A stretch of DNA of 64,000 nt from Halobellus captivus. Lineage in GTDB: Archaea; Halobacteriota; Halobacteria; Halobacteriales; Haloferacaceae. The notes beneath the pieces were generated by a model, which was not told the origin of the DNA, ran no database searches, and was given only the letters and a program-made list of their open reading frames with translations. Position numbers and translations under genes: made by a program. Below, piece after piece: positions 60,711-64,000 of this stretch. Within the stretch, counting starts at the first letter, position 1; each line of letters starts with the position of its first letter. The DNA is taken from positions 62,001 through 126,000 of the forward strand of contig NZ_RDQE01000008.1 of the NCBI RefSeq assembly GCF_003697845.1, written 5' to 3'.

Positions 60711-63428
60711 CTATCGCCGCGCCCACTCGAGCATCCGTCCGTAGAAGGGATCGGAGGCGAGGGCCGCGGCGTCGCCGACGAGCGTCAGCTGCTTTTTCGC
60801 GCGGGTGAGTGCGACGTTCACCCGGCGGTGGTCCTCGAATATCGGGCCGTCGAGGTCGCCGGTCGCGACGAACGAGACCACGATCACCTCCTTCGAGGAG
60901 CCCTGAAACCGGTCGACGGTGTCGACGGTCACGTCGGTCCGCCGGCCGATCTCCGCGACCTGCGCGCGGAACGGGGCGATGACGCCGATCTCGTCCGGGT
61001 CGACGCCGGCGGCGAGGTAGGCGTCGACGATCCCGGCGACCCGCTCGGCCTCCCGGACGTTGCGGTTGCCGTCGCGCTCGCCGTCGGGGTCGACGAATCC
61101 CACGCCGCCGGTCAACTCGGGCGCGAGCGCGTCCGGGTCCACGCCGAGATCGCTCAGCCGCTGGCCGGCCACCGCCGGGGTCGCCGGACGCAACGCGCCG
61201 TCGTAGAACTCCGCCGAGGCGAACGCCTGGATCCGCTGGCTCATCCGGTACTGGCGGTCGAGCATGACGCTCGCGTTCGGGTACGTCTCGATGAGCCGCT
61301 GAAAGAGCGAGGTCCGTAGGTCGTTCTCCGCCCGCACGACCGGCGGGAGCTGCTCGTGGTCCCCGACGAGCACGAACCTGTCGGCCAGGTTGATCGCGGC
61401 GTGCGTGCTCGGCTCCGTGAGCTGTGAGGCCTCGTCGACGAGCGCCACGTCGAACTCGCACTCGCGCATGACGCGGGAGCCGCAGGCCGCGGTCGTGGCC
61501 GCCACGACGGACGCGTCCCGAAGCTCCGCCGCCTTCCGGTTCGGATCGCCGCGCTCGATCAGCCGCACGTCCTGCATGTCGGCGCGAACGCCGGTCTCCG
61601 AGCCGACGCGGAGGACGTCTCCGAATCCCTGGTCACGAAGCGCCTCGAGGGCGTTGTCGACGGCGCGGTTCGTGAACGCCGCGAGCAACACGCGGTTGCC
61701 GTCGGCGACGAGCGCGCGGATCGTCCGCGCGATGGTGTACGTCTTTCCCGTCCCCGGCGGGCCGTGGATCAGCGCACAGTCCTCGGCGTCGACGGCGAGC
61801 TCGACCGCGTCGTTCTGGGCGGCGTTGTTGTCGATGTAGGCGTCGGGAACGTCGGAATCATCGGACCCGGAATCTTCAGCCGGACGGTCCGACGGGCCTC
61901 CAAACGTCGGCTCCCTCCGCCCGAAGATCACGTCCTTCCGTCGCTCGTCGCCCTTGAGGACCGCGTCGTGGAGGGCGGTGAGCATTCGGTCCACCGATAT
62001 CTCCGAGGGGTAGACGTCGAGCCGCCGGAGGTCGACCGGCTCGTCCGTCTCGACGACGACCTCGTCCCCCAGCTCGCGGATCCGGCCGAGCTCCGCGTGG
62101 CCGGTCACGGGGTCGCCGTCGCTCGCGAGCGCCACGTCGCCCTCGCGGAGCTTCGAGACCGCGTCGTCCGGCTTCCGGGCCCGAAGCTCCCAGCGGTTGT
62201 CGTCGATCTCGGTCCGCGAGACGGGCTCCAGGTCGATCAGGGCGCGGTCGTCGGCCGCGCGTTCCTCGGGGGACTGTTCCCAGAGCTTCCGGTACTCGGC
62301 GTGGGTCTCGCGACGTTCCTCCTCGATGGCGGTGTAGAACCGGTCGAAGTAGCCGCGTTCCTCCTCGGGGACGGGCGACCCGACCTGCCCCGCCTTCGAC
62401 TCCTGGTCGAGGCGACCGGAGACGACCATACAGGTGTCCTGTTCGAAACAGTAGTTGCAGTTCGCGTCGGCCTCGTGTCCGGTCGGGACGGTCGGACGCT
62501 CGCCGGGGTCGTTGAGCGCACGCCACTCCATCGCGGCGAGGGCGTTGCGCTCGCGCACGACGAACTTCAGCAGTCCGTCGCCGACGGTGAACTCCTTTGC
62601 CGGCGCGAGATCGCCCGACGCCTCGTTGCGGTCGAGGGCGGTGTTCTTGGTGTACAGCAGGGTTCCGATGTCGGGGTCGACGCCGCGCTCGTCGAGCATG
62701 AGGGCGTAACAGGCCGCCTGGATCTTGTCCTGGAACCGCGGCTCCCGGTTCGTGTTCTTGCCCGTCTTGAGCTCCACGGGAGTCCCGCGTCGGAGCGCGT
62801 CGGCGCGCCCCTTCAGCCCGAACCTCGGCGAGAGGAGCGTGAACTCCGACCGCCAGGTGTCCTCGTCGGTCAGCGTGCCCTGCGCGAGCCAGCCCTCGAT
62901 GGCGGCCGCGTTGCGCCGGACCTCGTCCTCGACCTCCGCGGTCTCGTAGCCGAGCAGGCCGAGTTCGAGCCCCGCCTCCTCGACGCGGTCGCGCACGGAC
63001 TCCTCGAGGTCCATCCCGCGGAGCAGGTCGCCGAACACCTCGTGGACGACCGTTCCCTTGACGACGGGGTAGTTGAGCGGGATCCCGGAGAGCTTGTTGA
63101 GGTAGTACATCCGCGGACACTGGACCCACGACCGGATCCCGGTCACGTCGACGAGGAAGTCCGGCTCGAGCACGACCCACGAGTCGCCCGTGGTCGCGTA
63201 CCCCGTCTCCCCGCCGTAGTCGTCCTCCTCGGCGTCGACCACGAGCAAGTCCATGCCGGGCTCGGCGTGCTCGGCCGTCTCCGTCCAGTCGCCCCACAGG
63301 GTCACGTCGACCGGGTCGCCCGCACCGCGTTCCGGGCGGACTCGAAGCTCGCGAAGTTCGCGCTCGCCGTACGACGTCGACACCGTCCGCGCCTCCCCGA
63401 CGGAGACGATCGGTCCCCGAACGTTCAC
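60711..63428 (-). CDS. Dna2-like nuclease-helicase (Cas4-type nuclease + SF1B helicase)
   Basis: A 905-residue DNA-processing enzyme. An OB-like N-terminal region (1-95) precedes a RecB/Cas4-type nuclease with His129, Asp210, Glu219-x-Lys221 (VELKTG) and Gln237-x3-Tyr241. Its iron-sulfur cysteines are Cys104, Cys324, Cys327 and Cys333. A linker leads to an SF1B helicase with Walker A GPPGTGKT (about 556-563), VDEASQ, DHEQLPPVV, RQYRMSQRI and a C-terminal DRFQGSSKEVIVVSFV. The layout equals eukaryotic Dna2, which trims flaps and resects DNA ends. A role in replication or recombination repair is expected. Confidence 0.93.
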   Translation of the reverse strand: MNVRGPIVSVGEARTVSTSYGERELRELRVRPERGAGDPVDVTLWGDWTETAEHAEPGMDLLVVDAEEDDYGGETGYATTGDSWVVLEPDFLVDVTGIRSWVQCPRMYYLNKLSGIPLNYPVVKGTVVHEVFGDLLRGMDLEESVRDRVEEAGLELGLLGYETAEVEDEVRRNAAAIEGWLAQGTLTDEDTWRSEFTLLSPRFGLKGRADALRRGTPVELKTGKNTNREPRFQDKIQAACYALMLDERGVDPDIGTLLYTKNTALDRNEASGDLAPAKEFTVGDGLLKFVVRERNALAAMEWRALNDPGERPTVPTGHEADANCNYCFEQDTCMVVSGRLDQESKAGQVGSPVPEEERGYFDRFYTAIEEERRETHAEYRKLWEQSPEERAADDRALIDLEPVSRTEIDDNRWELRARKPDDAVSKLREGDVALASDGDPVTGHAELGRIRELGDEVVVETDEPVDLRRLDVYPSEISVDRMLTALHDAVLKGDERRKDVIFGRREPTFGGPSDRPAEDSGSDDSDVPDAYIDNNAAQNDAVELAVDAEDCALIHGPPGTGKTYTIARTIRALVADGNRVLLAAFTNRAVDNALEALRDQGFGDVLRVGSETGVRADMQDVRLIERGDPNRKAAELRDASVVAATTAACGSRVMRECEFDVALVDEASQLTEPSTHAAINLADRFVLVGDHEQLPPVVRAENDLRTSLFQRLIETYPNASVMLDRQYRMSQRIQAFASAEFYDGALRPATPAVAGQRLSDLGVDPDALAPELTGGVGFVDPDGERDGNRNVREAERVAGIVDAYLAAGVDPDEIGVIAPFRAQVAEIGRRTDVTVDTVDRFQGSSKEVIVVSFVATGDLDGPIFEDHRRVNVALTRAKKQLTLVGDAAALASDPFYGRMLEWARR

Positions 63429-63536
63429 GACACCCCTCCTCGGCGGCGGCGAAAAACGCTGTCGGTGTGGGGGATCGACCGACGCCCCTCGAGCCGAACC
63501 CGAGGGTTCCTTAGCCCCCGCCGCGTGGAGGCGGAC

Positions 63537-63905
63537 ATGAGCGATTCGTTGTACGACCGATACGGACGACCGCTCGTCGTCGGGTTCGTCGTCGTGCTGG
63601 CCGCGCTGTCCGTCGCGAGCGCCTACCTCCGGGTCGAGACCGCGGGAACCGCGGCCGTCGGCGACGCTATCGTCAGCCTCTACATCGCGGCGGTCGTGCT
63701 CTGGGGGACGTTCCGCGAGGGGTACGACACCCCCCGATTCCGGATCGCGCTCTACGGCGTCCTCGTCCTCTGGGGCTCGGCCGACCTGATCGCCGGGGCC
63801 GACGCGCCGCTCGCGTACCTCTTCCTGATCGGCGGTTCGCTGTTGATCGCCTGGGAGTCGTACTCCTACACGCGCGAGCGTCGAAAGCCGGTGTACGAGC
63901 GGTGA
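63537..63905 (+). CDS. Small membrane protein of unknown function
   Basis: A 122-residue protein with four predicted helices: about 13-30 (VVGFVVVLAALSVASAYL), 41-56 (AIVSLYIAAVVLWGTF), 68-84 and 88-104. A basic C terminus (YTRERRKPVYER) suggests a cytoplasmic end. It starts divergently from the Dna2-like gene. TATA-like GGTTCCTTAGC lies about 24-32 bp before the ATG. No motif is recognised. The last 95 bp of the window show no gene. Confidence 0.75.
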   Translation: MSDSLYDRYGRPLVVGFVVVLAALSVASAYLRVETAGTAAVGDAIVSLYIAAVVLWGTFREGYDTPRFRIALYGVLVLWGSADLIAGADAPLAYLFLIGGSLLIAWESYSYTRERRKPVYER

Positions 63906-64000
63906 AGCGGGTCGGATACGAGCGACGATATCGGGCCGGACGGTCGGACGCGTCCCCCCGGCCCGGTCGCCGCGACCGACACGCTCATGCGGGCTCCGGC

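Noticed and set aside
61764-63530. Long plus-strand frame upstream of the last membrane protein
   Set aside because: Antisense to the Dna2-like gene; only the final 122 codons (from 63537) look like a real protein.

Overview
The window is chromosomal DNA from an extreme halophilic archaeon (class Halobacteria), most likely Halorubrum or a close relative. The support is very high GC, strongly acidic proteins, archaeal basal transcription factors (TFB at the left edge, TFE at 32.9 kb), archaeal enzyme types (type II 3-dehydroquinate synthase, archaeal CoaD, Trm56, type II methionine aminopeptidase), HTH_10 and KaiC families, and many genes with a TATA-like box about 26-32 bp before the start codon, as expected for leaderless mRNAs. 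The high GC also creates very long antisense open frames (for example about 860 codons opposite the acyl-CoA ligase and about 1120 codons opposite the copper ATPase). These are shadows and are left out. No rRNA, tRNA, insertion sequence or CRISPR array was found by reading.

Layout. 0-17.9 kb: partial TFB, UspA, a MenE-like acyl-CoA ligase, a macro-domain protein, a sugar nucleotidylyltransferase, an SRA-like plus HNH endonuclease of lower GC, a DJ-1/PfpI protein, a CopA-type ATPase, DHQ synthase II, a broken receiver domain followed by a PAS histidine kinase, an FAD amine oxidase-like protein, an M32 carboxypeptidase, threonine aldolase and endonuclease III. 18-21.5 kb: DoxX, gamma-glutamylcysteine ligase behind three short tandem repeats, a winged-helix regulator and CoaD. 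21.7-26.5 kb: a four-gene catabolic cluster in two divergent pairs (M20 amidohydrolase, D-2-hydroxyacid dehydrogenase, DoeA/creatinase-like hydrolase, asparaginase) whose two intergenic regions share a sequence motif. 26.8-32.8 kb: PurC, Trm56, a double-domain KaiC-like ATPase divergent from a histidine kinase with a complete LOV flavin-binding signature, and a degenerate M48-like membrane protein. 32.9-37.9 kb: TFE with DUF2110, a lipoprotein, a MoaB/CinA-like protein, an AcoX/NAD-kinase-like protein and a VapBC pair. 37.9-38.55 kb: a non-coding block able to fold into a large nested hairpin.

38.6-43.7 kb: methionine aminopeptidase, a membrane-bound histidine kinase, peroxiredoxin, an EamA transporter and Hsp20. 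43.7-55.5 kb: a peptide-use island consisting of an HTH_10 regulator, a five-gene Dpp/Opp-type ABC transporter, an M24 peptidase, a proline iminopeptidase, a DUF1028 protein and gamma-glutamyltransferase. 55.6-63.9 kb: lipoyl synthase, cystathionine gamma-synthase/lyase, an overlapping cysteine hydrolase and YqcI/YcgG pair, a class V aminotransferase, a Dna2-like nuclease-helicase and a small membrane protein.

The strongest leads for new biology are the KaiC/LOV-kinase pair, the co-regulated amide/ectoine-type cluster, the YqcI/YcgG plus cysteine hydrolase pair, and the structured element downstream of VapBC.
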